Positions 24,858-34,237 of a stretch of DNA of 64,000 nt are shown piece after piece (position 1 is the stretch's first letter; each line of letters starts with the position of its first letter). The DNA comes from Melioribacteraceae bacterium. Its GTDB lineage: Bacteria; Bacteroidota; Ignavibacteria; Ignavibacteriales; Melioribacteraceae. Below the pieces are notes generated by a model. It searched no databases. It saw nothing but the letters and a program-made list of their open reading frames with translations, and had not been told where the DNA came from. Position numbers and translations under genes: made by a program. The stretch covers positions 124,001 to 188,000 of the forward strand of contig JAFGMI010000018.1 in the NCBI GenBank assembly GCA_016927595.1, read 5' to 3'.

Positions 24858-27734
24858 ATGAATAAATTATTAAATCGGTTTTTCTTTTTATCGCTCATTA
24901 TACTGTTAAACTTCAGCGGAAGATTGTCGGACGATTTTTCCGGAAAAGCAGATTCCCCCTTTCCACTTTCGGAAGCCGGTCAGCAATGGGTTGAATCTAA
25001 GCTTGCTTCTATGTCACTCAAAGAAAAATGCGCTCAGATGATAATGTCTAACGCAAGCAGCAGAGATACGAGTGAAGATTCAGAGAATTATAAAAGACTG
25101 AAGAAACTTGTACGTGACTTTAAGGTCGGCGGTCTTATCTTCTTTCAGGGTAAAGTTGAGCAGCAGATATTATTAACCAACGAGCTGCAGGCACTTTCGG
25201 AGACCCCGCTTCTGATATCTGCAGATTACGAACGTGGACCCGGTATGCGGCTTGAAGATATAATTCAGTACCCTCACAACATGGCTGTCGGCGCCGTTAA
25301 CGATCCTCAATTAACATATTTAATGGGCAAGTATATTGCCGGATTAAGTAGAGCCATTGGTGTTCATATCAATTTCGCTCCTTTACTCGATGTAAATCAC
25401 GATTACCGTAATCCGGTTATCAACATACGGTCTTACTCGGAAGATCCCAACATAATAGCCTGGCAGGGCAATGCATTCATAAAAGGAATGCACGATGGCG
25501 GTATGATAACTACAGCCAAACACTTCCCGGGTCACGGGGCTACTGATCTTGACAGCCATGAATCCCTGCCTCTTATCAGCCAGTCGATAGAAGAATTTGA
25601 GAGGATCGATTTTGTCCCTTTTCGTGAGGCGGTAAATGCAGGTGTCAAATCGGTAATGATAGGGCATCTTGAAGTACCTGCAATGGAAACCAGAAAAAAT
25701 TTTCCGGCTTCTTTTTCGCACTCGGTTATAAACGATTATCTTAAATCCAGACTTCACTTCGGCGGACTAGTAATAACCGATGCACTTAATATGAAAGCAG
25801 TTGCTGACAGTTTTACATGTGAGGAAGCTGCAAAATTATCGGTTATAGCGGGTAACGACATATTGCTTTTCCCTCCCGATGATTCGCTCGCCATAGAAGG
25901 AATTTACAACTCCGTGATCGCAGGTGAAATATCGGAGAGCAGAATTAACGAATCTGTTCGTAAAATATTATCTGCGAAAAGATGGTTAAACCTTGACCAG
26001 CTGATTGAAACTGATATCGAAGGGGCTAAAAGAATACTAAATGAACCGTCATATAAAAGGCTGGCAAAGGAAATTGCTGAAAAGTCGATAACACTTATAA
26101 AGGATGATGATGAATTAATTCCTATTAATCCTGATAATTACTATCGCGCTACATGCATATCGTTGAGCGGATCAACCGATAGAAGTACGATTTCAGAAAG
26201 AAGAGAATTTGAAAAGCTGGTTGATGAGCATTTCGGCTATATTAAAACATATAGACTTAATATAAGAAGCAGAGAGCGGGAATTAAAAGAAGCTTTCAAA
26301 ACTGCGGAAAAATCCGATTTGATATTGCTCAACCTTTTTATTACAAGCGTGAATAACGAAGATAACAGGTTAATCGATGAGGCACAGAAGCAGCTTGTTC
26401 ATAATCTGATTGATCTCAACAAACCGATTCTTATATCAAACTTCGGCAATCCATACCTGCTGTCACAATTTTCAAATGCCCCGGCATATATATGCTCTTA
26501 CAGCTGGACTGATATATCGCAGCAGGCAATGTTTGATGCGATCACGGGGAGGAATGAAATAAAAGGCAGAATGCCAGTGAGCATTCCCGGAACAAGTTTT
26601 AAAATAGGTTTCGGTAAAAGCCGTCGTCAGAAAACTATTTTTAATCCTGGTGCGGTTTCAGACACAAACTTTAACTTCACGTTAATCGATTCAATAATGT
26701 TAAGGGGTGTGGAGGATTCCGTATTCCCGGGCGCCGTGCTGCTTGTCGGTAAGGATAAAAAGATAGTTTTTCACAAACCGTATGGTCATTTTACTTACGA
26801 TACTCTATCAAACCCTATGACGGTTGATGCAATCTTCGACCTTGCATCATTAACCAAGGTAATAGCAACAACCTCTGCTGCGATGCTGCTTTATGATCGA
26901 GGACAGATGAAGTTGAATCAGAAAGTCGCAACAGTGCTTCCGCAATTCAGGGGAAGCGGGAAAAAAGATATTACAATAAAACATTTACTTACGCACACTT
27001 CGGGTCTGCCCGCTTTCAAGAACTATTATAAAATGTATAACTCAAAAGAAAGTATAATTAATGACATCATGAGTACAAAGCTGATATTCAATCCCGGTGA
27101 AGATTATACATACAGCGACATCGGAATGATAGTACTTCAACTTGTCATTGAGAAAATTACCAACCAACCTATAGACAGTTTTCTGCAGAATAATATTTTT
27201 AATAAACTTGATATGCACAGAACCATGTATAATCCTCCGGCTAAATACTGGTTTTTCTGTCCTCCTACAGAGGTCGATAATTACTGGCGTTACACTACCG
27301 TTAAGGGAAAAGTGCACGACGAAAATGCTTCTATGCTTAGCGGTGTGGCTGGTCATGCTGGTTTGTTTGCAACCGCAGAAGATATTGCAAATCTATTGTT
27401 TACATACCTTAATGAAGGCTATTATAACGACACAGTAATATTTAAAAAAGAAACAATCGGTCTTTTCACGATTGTGCAGTCGAGATTCGGGGAAAGAGGA
27501 CTCGGTTGGGATATAAAATCGAACGATGAATATTCATCCGGAGGAACAAAACTATCCAAAGGATCATACGGGCATACAGGTTTTACAGGAACATCGGTAT
27601 GGACTGACAAAGAGAAGCGGTTATTTATTATACTTTTAACAAACCGTGTTTACCCCTCCCGAAATAACAGAAAGATAATCGGATTTCGTCCGCTTCTCCA
27701 TGATGCAGTAGTTGATGCTATAAGTTACAAATAG
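24858..27734 (+). CDS. NagZ-type GH3 hydrolase fused to a serine beta-lactamase-like domain
   Basis: 958 residues with a signal peptide or anchor at about 6-24. The N-terminal GH3 domain (about 35-400) has the NagZ signature KHFPGHG (221-227) with a D-x-H pair in TDLDSH, the catalytic acid/base dyad of beta-N-acetylglucosaminidases. A middle GH3 C-like domain spans about 400-600. The C-terminal domain (about 610-950) is beta-lactamase/DD-peptidase-like: SLTK at 664-667 (SXXK), YSD as the YXN-type motif, and HTG near residue 910. It is only 3 bp from the permease stop, so co-translated. The fusion could trim both glycan and peptide of wall fragments outside the cytoplasm. Confidence 0.92.
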   Translation: MNKLLNRFFFLSLIILLNFSGRLSDDFSGKADSPFPLSEAGQQWVESKLASMSLKEKCAQMIMSNASSRDTSEDSENYKRLKKLVRDFKVGGLIFFQGKVEQQILLTNELQALSETPLLISADYERGPGMRLEDIIQYPHNMAVGAVNDPQLTYLMGKYIAGLSRAIGVHINFAPLLDVNHDYRNPVINIRSYSEDPNIIAWQGNAFIKGMHDGGMITTAKHFPGHGATDLDSHESLPLISQSIEEFERIDFVPFREAVNAGVKSVMIGHLEVPAMETRKNFPASFSHSVINDYLKSRLHFGGLVITDALNMKAVADSFTCEEAAKLSVIAGNDILLFPPDDSLAIEGIYNSVIAGEISESRINESVRKILSAKRWLNLDQLIETDIEGAKRILNEPSYKRLAKEIAEKSITLIKDDDELIPINPDNYYRATCISLSGSTDRSTISERREFEKLVDEHFGYIKTYRLNIRSRERELKEAFKTAEKSDLILLNLFITSVNNEDNRLIDEAQKQLVHNLIDLNKPILISNFGNPYLLSQFSNAPAYICSYSWTDISQQAMFDAITGRNEIKGRMPVSIPGTSFKIGFGKSRRQKTIFNPGAVSDTNFNFTLIDSIMLRGVEDSVFPGAVLLVGKDKKIVFHKPYGHFTYDTLSNPMTVDAIFDLASLTKVIATTSAAMLLYDRGQMKLNQKVATVLPQFRGSGKKDITIKHLLTHTSGLPAFKNYYKMYNSKESIINDIMSTKLIFNPGEDYTYSDIGMIVLQLVIEKITNQPIDSFLQNNIFNKLDMHRTMYNPPAKYWFFCPPTEVDNYWRYTTVKGKVHDENASMLSGVAGHAGLFATAEDIANLLFTYLNEGYYNDTVIFKKETIGLFTIVQSRFGERGLGWDIKSNDEYSSGGTKLSKGSYGHTGFTGTSVWTDKEKRLFIILLTNRVYPSRNNRKIIGFRPLLHDAVVDAISYK

Positions 27735-27837
27735 CTTTAAATCAGGCACAGTGTTTAATAATTCTTTTACCTTTCGTTTGCTTGACATATCAATTATTCA
27801 TAATTTCAAATACTATAACAAGCATTAATAATTTACG

Positions 27838-29355
27838 ATGCTGAAATTATTTTCAAGGTATATATTATTTTTTGCTGTTTCCGTTTACAGTGCATGCTCG
27901 GACAAAGAGCCAATTCGTGACATTAAGGATGTTATTTTAAATGAACCCGGAAGTTACTATTATATTGATACAGCAGCGTATCCGATAGATAACTCTGATT
28001 TGCCGATTGGAATATTTGATTCTGGCACTGGCGGTTTGACGGTTCTCGATGCAATCATTAATTCGGATAATTTTAAGAATTACGATTATAGCTTCAGTGC
28101 AAACGGAGATGGGATCAGAGATTTTCAGCAGGAAAAATTTATATATCTCGGCGACCTGGCAAACATGCCTTACGGTCAGTATTCAACTTACGGTAAAACG
28201 GATCTTTTAAAAGAACATATTATTAAGGACGTACAGTTTTTACTTGGGAACAAATATTATAAAAGCGTGACCGATAAATATTATTTATCCGATAAATCTC
28301 CAGTAAAAGCCATCGTTATTGCATGCAATACTGCGACGGCTTACGGCAAGCAGGAAATTGAAAATTTTTTGCATGAAGCCAAACTAGATCTGAAAGTTAT
28401 CGGAGTAATTGGAGCGGGCACCAGAGGAGCGTTATCGAAAATTAAAAGCAATGAGGACGCAACGGTCGGTGTTTTTGCAACCCTGGGAACTGTTTCTTCT
28501 AACGGTTATTATGATGAGTTATTCAGAACACATTCTAAAATGAGGTACAGCGGTGTATTAAAAGTATATCAGCAAGCCGGTATCGGTCTTGCGGGCGCCA
28601 TAGACGGTGCGGTTGAGTATATAGATACAAAAAGTATCAAGCCCAGAACAAATTATATGGGTCCCTCAGAAAGCAACGGAACAGCACCCATTGATTTAAA
28701 TATAATTCAAAGATATTCATTCAACTGGTCAAACAATAACATGCTTTATGATGGCACAGCACAGAATCCACGCAATGTGCAGATAAATTCGGTTGAAAAT
28801 TATATCTCGTATCATATAGTATCGTTTCTTGAACAACTATTAAAGGCAGATTCTATCCCGCAACTGAAATCTATAATACTCGGTTGTACCCATTACCCTT
28901 TTTACATAAAACAATTTACCGATAAATTGAAACTTATGTACAACTACAAAGAAGGCGACAAATACATCTACCGCAAGGTGATGTCGAAAAATGTATTTCT
29001 TATAGACCCTGCTCATAATACTGCGATAGAACTCTTTGAACATTTGACCCGAAAAAAGTTTTTCAACAACTCAGACCTTTCGTTAAGTGAATTTTATATA
29101 AGCGTTCCGGACAGAAATAACAAAAACTGCATCATTGATTCATCGGGCAATTTTACTGTCGATTATAAATACGGGAGAAATGCCGGTTACATTCAGGAAT
29201 ATGTAAAATATGTACCGTTTTCTAAAATAACATTATCACAAGAGACCATACGGATGCTTTCATCTCAAATACCATTCACATTCGAATTAATCAAATCATT
29301 TAATGCAATAAATCCGAAATTAGATTTTCTATCTGAGCAGGTAAAAATTAATTAG
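27838..29355 (+). CDS. Exported lipoprotein of the glutamate/aspartate racemase family
   Basis: 505 residues. The N-terminus ends in a lipobox, VYSAC, with Cys20 as the lipidated residue. The core is MurI-like: GIFDSGTGGLTVLD (Asp61), ACNTATAYG (Cys163) and LGCTHYPFY (Cys350, His352), so the Asp/Cys/Cys-His catalytic set is complete. Ordinary MurI is 260-290 residues and cytoplasmic. Here the spacing between the two cysteines is about 187 residues instead of about 110, and there are further inserts, giving nearly double length. It lies 103 bp after the NagZ-type fusion and is likely part of wall-peptide processing outside the cytoplasm. D-Glu/L-Glu interconversion is inferred. Other acidic amino acids are possible. 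Confidence 0.85.
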   Translation: MLKLFSRYILFFAVSVYSACSDKEPIRDIKDVILNEPGSYYYIDTAAYPIDNSDLPIGIFDSGTGGLTVLDAIINSDNFKNYDYSFSANGDGIRDFQQEKFIYLGDLANMPYGQYSTYGKTDLLKEHIIKDVQFLLGNKYYKSVTDKYYLSDKSPVKAIVIACNTATAYGKQEIENFLHEAKLDLKVIGVIGAGTRGALSKIKSNEDATVGVFATLGTVSSNGYYDELFRTHSKMRYSGVLKVYQQAGIGLAGAIDGAVEYIDTKSIKPRTNYMGPSESNGTAPIDLNIIQRYSFNWSNNNMLYDGTAQNPRNVQINSVENYISYHIVSFLEQLLKADSIPQLKSIILGCTHYPFYIKQFTDKLKLMYNYKEGDKYIYRKVMSKNVFLIDPAHNTAIELFEHLTRKKFFNNSDLSLSEFYISVPDRNNKNCIIDSSGNFTVDYKYGRNAGYIQEYVKYVPFSKITLSQETIRMLSSQIPFTFELIKSFNAINPKLDFLSEQVKIN

Positions 29356-29363
29356 AGTGTTTT

Positions 29364-29747
29364 ATGAAAAGTATATCACCGAATTTAATGGTTTATAACG
29401 TTAACGATACCATTGAATATTATAAGCAATATTTCAACTTTGAACTCATTAAAACAGTTCCGGAAGATAAAAACTTTCAATGGGCTATGATGAGGAATGG
29501 CAATGTGACCATTATGTTCCAGTCCTGCGACAGTCTTAAAAATGAATTGCCGCATTTTGAGGACTTCGAACCCGGCGGGACTTTTACTTTATTTATAATC
29601 GGTGAAAATATCAAAAAACTGTATAATAATTTAAAAGATGACATTGAAATTGTAAGTGATCTGAAGGAAACATTTTACGATATGATTGAATTTACATTCA
29701 GGGATTTAAATGGATATCTTATTACACTGGCGGAACCGTTGAAATAG
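29364..29747 (+). CDS. Glyoxalase/bleomycin-resistance fold protein
   Basis: 127 residues of vicinal-oxygen-chelate type: SPNLMVYNVNDTIEYYKQYFNFE at the N-terminus is the usual first beta-alpha unit (landmarks: VNDTIEYY, YFNFEL). The C-terminal motif is EFTFRDLNGYLITLAEP, where the Asp-Leu-Asn-Gly-Tyr turn is typical. The function within this large superfamily cannot be told. It is 8 bp after the racemase-like lipoprotein and probably co-transcribed with it. Confidence 0.75.
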   Translation: MKSISPNLMVYNVNDTIEYYKQYFNFELIKTVPEDKNFQWAMMRNGNVTIMFQSCDSLKNELPHFEDFEPGGTFTLFIIGENIKKLYNNLKDDIEIVSDLKETFYDMIEFTFRDLNGYLITLAEPLK

Positions 29748-29818
29748 GTTTTTATTTTTATCAATTCATTCATGAACCTGATATAAAGCAATATGACCGG
29801 GTGTGCACAAAAATCGGG

Positions 29819-30415
29819 CTAAATATACTTCCCGAAACCGATTGAATATTCATATTCTTTAATTATTGAAAAGCCAACCTTCTCGTAAAATTTAATAGCT
29901 CCTTCGTTTTTTTTACCAACCTCAAGATGAAGGGCAGTTACTTCAAGCTCCTTCAGTTTGCAAGTAAAAATCTCAATCAGTTTTCTCCCCATACCCTGAC
30001 CTTGTGTTTCCGGCAGTAAGTCGATGTGCAGATGAGCGGGATAAGCCCTGTATTCTTCTCTCACAATATATCCTTCGTGAATTTTCCCTATAATTTTAGC
30101 ATCGAAAGAACTATCGCTGATCACGCCAATCGGATATTTATTCCGCAGCACAGGAAACCAGTTAATTTCACACCATTCTGAAAATTTTTCACTGTCACTA
30201 ACGCCGATAATATAACCGAACGGTTTATCGTTGCTTGCGACTACAAAACAGAGTTCCGGCTGATAATTTACATACGGAGCCATGTAATAATGACCCAGCA
30301 AATCAGGATCTTTAAATAATGCCGTTGCATCTTTGCCGCTGTTACCGGTCTGAAGACATATTTTATAAAGCATGTTTATATCAGTCGGATGAAAGTTTCT
30401 GATTTCCAGCTTCAT
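29819..30415 (-). CDS. GNAT-family N-acetyltransferase
   Basis: 198 residues from the ATG at 30415 (MKLEIRNFHPTD), which has an AAAGAAAG upstream. A longer reading to 30547 would add 44 hydrophobic residues unlike the family. The acetyl-CoA loop is visible as LLPETQGQGMGRKLIEIF, with the Q/RxxGxG/A pattern, followed by LHLEVGKKNEGAIKFYEKVGF, a typical GNAT C-terminal unit (landmarks QGQGMG, AIKFYEKVGF). Related proteins include O-GlcNAcase-like acetyltransferase domains. The substrate is unknown. Confidence 0.85.
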   Translation of the reverse strand: MKLEIRNFHPTDINMLYKICLQTGNSGKDATALFKDPDLLGHYYMAPYVNYQPELCFVVASNDKPFGYIIGVSDSEKFSEWCEINWFPVLRNKYPIGVISDSSFDAKIIGKIHEGYIVREEYRAYPAHLHIDLLPETQGQGMGRKLIEIFTCKLKELEVTALHLEVGKKNEGAIKFYEKVGFSIIKEYEYSIGFGKYI

Positions 30416-30595
30416 ACTTTCTTTTTTAAAAATGGTTTTGATACTTAAAATAGCAAAATAAATCTTGTTTTTAAGACTGATGTAATAAAAAACAGCCGGG
30501 GAAAAATTAATTATTAAAAAAATTAAACCTATCAAGCAACATTTCAAGGCTTAGTTACGTCATAAAAGTAATTAAAACTCAGATTGGGGGTTTGT

Positions 30596-30811
30596 ATGTC
30601 ACTAAGGGAAATACTAGAAAGCCTTGTCGCAAATAAGGCGAATGTTGTTTTATGTACCGGCGATAAGGAATATGAAGCTTCTACCCTCCTGGAAACTCTG
30701 CACCCTGTTAAGTTGAAAAGAAAAGCTCACATGCAGCAGGGTTTATACATTGCCGCGATAAATGAATACGGGTATCTTGGTGACGTAATGTATAAGATTA
30801 AAATGAAGTAG
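30596..30811 (+). CDS. Hypothetical 71-residue protein
   Basis: Not recognised. The ATG at 30596 follows GGGGG at a 5-6 base spacing, a good ribosome-binding site. The sequence is soluble and mixed alpha/beta (SLREILESLVANKANVV at the start, YLGDVMYKIKMK at the end). It has no signal peptide and no cysteine cluster. It is monocistronic between two GNAT genes on the other strand. The reading frame looks real because of its strong SD and balanced composition. Confidence 0.6.
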   Translation: MSLREILESLVANKANVVLCTGDKEYEASTLLETLHPVKLKRKAHMQQGLYIAAINEYGYLGDVMYKIKMK

Positions 30812-30874
30812 CGTTCAGATGATTTAAAATTGGATCTGTTTATCTTTCGCTTAAGAGTACCGGTCGGGAAAAAT

Positions 30875-31309
30875 TCACTTGGCGGAATAAACGTATTTCA
30901 TTCTTACAACAATATTGCCTGTTTCCCGGTGAACCAGTTCCCCGATTTTCTGAAATCCGTATTTATAATAAAAATTACATCCTGCGTCGTTTGCTTTAAA
31001 AACATCAACAACAAGTTTACGATCATATCTACCGATATGATCAATAAGTTCACCGCCAATTCCGCATCTCTGGAAAGAGGGATCAACGAATAATCCTCCT
31101 ATTTCATTGTCTATCATTGATATAAAGCCAGCTACTATCCCGTCTTTTTCATACACCCAGGTTTCTGCCTCTTCCAGGTAGAGATGACGCATAAGAATGC
31201 TTTCCTTTTCAAGAAAATCTTCGCTTAAGAAACTATGAGCAATTTTTGATGCATCGTACCAAAGCTCAATCAACCTGTCGGAATCATTTTTTGTAAATCT
31301 TCTTATCAA
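30875..31309 (-). CDS. GNAT-family N-acetyltransferase
   Basis: 144 residues. IRRFTKNDSDRLIELWY at the start is the first GNAT helix. The CoA-binding loop is FVDPSFQRCGIGGELIDHI (landmarks QRCGIG). The end has GCNFYYKYGFQKIGE, the usual FYxKxGF motif. It resembles small YjaB-like acetyltransferases. It lies 14 bp downstream of the radical SAM gene on the same strand, so the two may be co-transcribed. The substrate is unknown. Confidence 0.85.
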   Translation of the reverse strand: MIRRFTKNDSDRLIELWYDASKIAHSFLSEDFLEKESILMRHLYLEEAETWVYEKDGIVAGFISMIDNEIGGLFVDPSFQRCGIGGELIDHIGRYDRKLVVDVFKANDAGCNFYYKYGFQKIGELVHRETGNIVVRMKYVYSAK

Positions 31310-31323
31310 TGCGTTTATCCAGT

Positions 31324-32286
31324 TTATACTGATTTAAATAGCTTGCCCTGCCAGGAATTTTTTTCTTCCATTCTTTTCTGTACCAGCTTCGCAAAATCGT
31401 ATGTACGAACACCATTCCATCGCGGATGGAGAACATATTTAAGAGGCGACTCGCTTATGAACCTTTCAATTACTATATCCGGTCTCAGGTGCTCCAGGAA
31501 TTCAACAACAAGATCCACGTATTGATCTACAGTAAAAGAGCGAAACGATTCGGGGTGTTCGGCAAACTGCTTCGCCATTACTGTCTGCTTAATAATTTGA
31601 AGCTGATGAATTTTAATACTATTAACAGGAAGTTCGGCTATTCTGTCTGCGGTCTGTATTATCATCTCATCCGTCTCACCCGGTAATCCGAGAATTACAT
31701 GAGCTCCGACATGTAATCCGTATTCGGCTGTTTGGGAAATTGCAGAAATAGTATCGCTGTAAGTATGACACCGGTTCACATATTCCAGTGTTCTATCATG
31801 TGACGATTCTATTCCATATTCAATTGACACATATTTCCGCTTTGATAACTTCGAAAAATATTCGAGCAGATACTCGCTGATACAATCGGGTCTTGTACCT
31901 ATAATTATTCCGAGAACCCGGGGAAATTCCAACACCTCTGAATAAATTTTCTTCAGTTCTTCGGGTTCATCGTATGTATTGGTATAAGCCTGAAAATAGA
32001 CAAGGAATCCGGAAACGGAATATCTTTTAGAATAGAATTCAATTCCATTATTTAATTGTTCAACAACTGATTTTTTCTTGATGCCGTAAAAAGGATTGAA
32101 AGAAACATTGTTGCAGTAAGTACATCCTCCTGTTCCCTTACTCCCGTCACGGTTAGGGCAGGTAAATCCGGCATTTACCGGTATTTTACGTATTCCTGCA
32201 CCGAAAAGATTTTTAAGATAATCTGAATATTTATTGTATCGCTGCTTCAATATTTTCCCGGATAAAATTATAACAATATTAATCAC
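31324..32286 (-). CDS. TIGR01212/YhcC-like radical SAM protein
   Basis: 320 residues from a GTG at 32286. The TTG at 32250 with GGGA upstream matches the usual family start better and would give 308 residues. The cluster motif is CPNRDGSKGTGGCTYC, a spaced variant of CX3CX2C diagnostic of the YhcC/TIGR01212 group. IEYGIESSHDRTLEYVNRCH and GAHVILGLPGET follow (landmarks YGIESSH, VILGLPGE). It generates a 5'-deoxyadenosyl radical. The cellular substrate of the group is not well established. Confidence 0.88.
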   Translation of the reverse strand: MINIVIILSGKILKQRYNKYSDYLKNLFGAGIRKIPVNAGFTCPNRDGSKGTGGCTYCNNVSFNPFYGIKKKSVVEQLNNGIEFYSKRYSVSGFLVYFQAYTNTYDEPEELKKIYSEVLEFPRVLGIIIGTRPDCISEYLLEYFSKLSKRKYVSIEYGIESSHDRTLEYVNRCHTYSDTISAISQTAEYGLHVGAHVILGLPGETDEMIIQTADRIAELPVNSIKIHQLQIIKQTVMAKQFAEHPESFRSFTVDQYVDLVVEFLEHLRPDIVIERFISESPLKYVLHPRWNGVRTYDFAKLVQKRMEEKNSWQGKLFKSV

Positions 32287-32400
32287 AATTATAATTTAAT
32301 AATTTAATTCAGCAGTTATTATATTACTGCAACAATCATCAGAACATTTGCTGTTTCAATATAATAAAAGATCATTTTCATAAAACAGGCGGATACGGGT

Positions 32401-32898
32401 ATGGCGAAAAATTCATCTTTTGATATTGTGTCTGAAATTGACATGCAGGAAGTAGATAACGCGATTAACCAGGCTGTCAAGGAAATAAGACAAAGATACG
32501 ATCTAAAAGAGTCCAATACGGAAATGGATCTTAATAAAAAAGAAAAGTTGATAAACATCAACACTAAGGATAATTATTCCTTAAAACAGTCCGTCGATAT
32601 ACTGCAGACAAAATTTATTAAGCGAGGATTATCTATTAAAGCTCTTAAATTAAATGAAGCGGAACCAGCCTCTGGAGGAAGACTTAAACTGAGAATCGAT
32701 TTGCAAAGCGGCATATCCAAGGACAATGCTAAGAAAATTACAAAAATGATAAAGGATATGAAGATAAAAGTTAATGCTCAGATAATGGATGAAAAGATAC
32801 GCGTTCAGGGTTCAAAGAAAGATGATCTGCAGGAAGTTATAAAGATGGTGAAAGAAGCTGATCTGGACTTCCCCGTTCAGTTCGTAAATTATCAATAA
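32401..32898 (+). CDS. yajQ: YajQ-family nucleotide-binding protein
   Basis: 165 residues, normal length for the family. The start SSFDIVSEIDMQEVDNAI is the highly conserved N-terminus (landmarks FDIVSEID), and IRQRYDLK and FPVQFVNYQ at the end also match. YajQ proteins have a double ferredoxin-like fold and have been described as binding cyclic di-GMP and nucleotides. In other species they act as chaperone-like regulators. It is monocistronic, with a palindrome just after the stop. Confidence 0.93.
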   Translation: MAKNSSFDIVSEIDMQEVDNAINQAVKEIRQRYDLKESNTEMDLNKKEKLININTKDNYSLKQSVDILQTKFIKRGLSIKALKLNEAEPASGGRLKLRIDLQSGISKDNAKKITKMIKDMKIKVNAQIMDEKIRVQGSKKDDLQEVIKMVKEADLDFPVQFVNYQ

Positions 32899-32907
32899 TA
32901 GGAAACC

Positions 32908-32928
32908 GATCCCGCCGTCGGCGGGATC
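32908..32928. terminator. GC-rich hairpin between convergent yajQ and lipoprotein genes
   Basis: A perfect 9-bp stem, GATCCCGCC / GGCGGGATC, with loop GTC, stands out from the AT-rich surroundings and lies between two convergent stops (32898 and 32940). There is no proper T-run, though AT-rich sequence follows. It is probably a bidirectional terminator or a short repeat of REP type. Confidence 0.6.
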
Positions 32929-32939
32929 ATCTAATAATT

Positions 32940-33635
32940 TTAATTAATTATTTTCGCGTCCTCAATTATCAAATCGTATGCATAGCCCGCACCAAAATCT
33001 TTATTAAGCACCACCGTACCCTCACAGACTATAATGTCGCCTATATCGGCTTTATCGGTTGTGGTAATAGTTAAATCGTAATTTCCGTTCGATTGGGTTC
33101 CGTCCTGAATATGAATCCAGTTCCTGCCTAAAATATTCGAATTGTACTTTGTTACTTTGCCTTTAACTTTAACGGTCGATCCCCCATAATTTTCCTTGCC
33201 CGCATAAAGGTCGCCGATCGTTATACCACCTTCAACCGGATCAACAGACACTTCAGTTTTTTCGGATACTGGTTTTTCCATGTGTACCGAACCCTCGGCT
33301 TCATTCATTGCTTTGCCCAGTGGTTGTGAACTGATATTCTGAACAAAATAAATTATGTCGAATGTTCTCTGAAGATCCCTGCTTTCGAAATCCCTCATTT
33401 CCATACCCGAATCGTAGTAGTATGTTTCGCCTTCCTCAAAATCAGCTTTGTTGACCGCTATCCAATACTCTTCGTCTTTTTCCTTAACCCTTAAATATGT
33501 ATATGAAGTCGCCTGAATTACTTCAAGTGCTTCAACTTTATGATCTGTTATTTGAGTATTGTCTTCTGTTTTATCTGAACATGAGGAGATCATCACAATC
33601 ATACTCAACAAAAAAAGAAATTTTATTACTTTCAT
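32940..33635 (-). CDS. Lipoprotein with OB-fold-like domain
   Basis: 231 residues. The signal peptide ends in a lipobox, MISSC, with Cys19. An N-terminal half (about 30-110) of beta-strand-rich sequence follows (SYTYLRVKEKDEEYW). The C-terminal half (about 145-231) has the pattern GGSTVKVKGKVTKYN ... WIHIQDGT ... GDIIVCEGTVVLNKD, which resembles the OB-fold domains seen in many exported Bacteroidota proteins. No function is assignable. It stands alone, with a convergent yajQ gene on one side. Confidence 0.75.
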   Translation of the reverse strand: MKVIKFLFLLSMIVMISSCSDKTEDNTQITDHKVEALEVIQATSYTYLRVKEKDEEYWIAVNKADFEEGETYYYDSGMEMRDFESRDLQRTFDIIYFVQNISSQPLGKAMNEAEGSVHMEKPVSEKTEVSVDPVEGGITIGDLYAGKENYGGSTVKVKGKVTKYNSNILGRNWIHIQDGTQSNGNYDLTITTTDKADIGDIIVCEGTVVLNKDFGAGYAYDLIIEDAKIIN

Positions 33636-33747
33636 TTTTACTCCTTAATAATTTGATTAAATATTCTAGTGCGAAATATAGAAAAAGATAAACGGTAATA
33701 TTAAATCAAAAAAGTTATTTCATTATGCCCGATTGAATATGTTAACT

Positions 33748-34041
33748 CTATTTGTTTTTTGAGGCAACCTTTTTGCCCGAAAACCAGACGTTGCTGAATG
33801 CGAACCCTGCACCAAGTAAAAAACCCAGATTGTACCACCAGCCTGTATTAATTGTTTCGTACATTTTAACACTTTGATCAAAGATTCCGATAATCAGAGT
33901 TACAACCGAAATGAATCCGTGCCAAAGCCCGTCCCAAAAATCAGCCGTTTCCTCTGCATACATTTCATTGCCTGGAGCACAGGAGAGCAGAGTTAAAATA
34001 ATCACAGCTGAAAGAATAAATTTCAATTTTGCATATTGCAT
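33748..34041 (-). CDS. Small lipoprotein with two hydrophobic segments
   Basis: 97 residues from the ATG at 34041, which has GGGAGGT five bases upstream. A start five codons earlier lacks one. The signal peptide ends in LLSCAPG (lipobox). Then DFWDGLWHGFISVVTLIIGIF and WWYNLGFLLGAGFAF form short hydrophobic stretches. Proteins of this shape, with an FWDGLWHGFI core, recur in Bacteroidota-related genomes without known function. Not recognised beyond that. Confidence 0.65.
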   Translation of the reverse strand: MQYAKLKFILSAVIILTLLSCAPGNEMYAEETADFWDGLWHGFISVVTLIIGIFDQSVKMYETINTGWWYNLGFLLGAGFAFSNVWFSGKKVASKNK

Positions 34042-34237
34042 ATAACCTCCCGTCATAATTCATTCTTGTTAAGAATCAATATTATTTTCAGAAGTTACCT
34101 TCGTATTTATGATGTTCATCAGACTGCGGGACGGATTCTATTCTTCATACCGGATGACCTTCCCATAAAATTAATATGCCGTAATAAACAACCGTTAAGT
34201 GTTTATCAATAAATCTGATACCTCAGAACTTTTAGTC

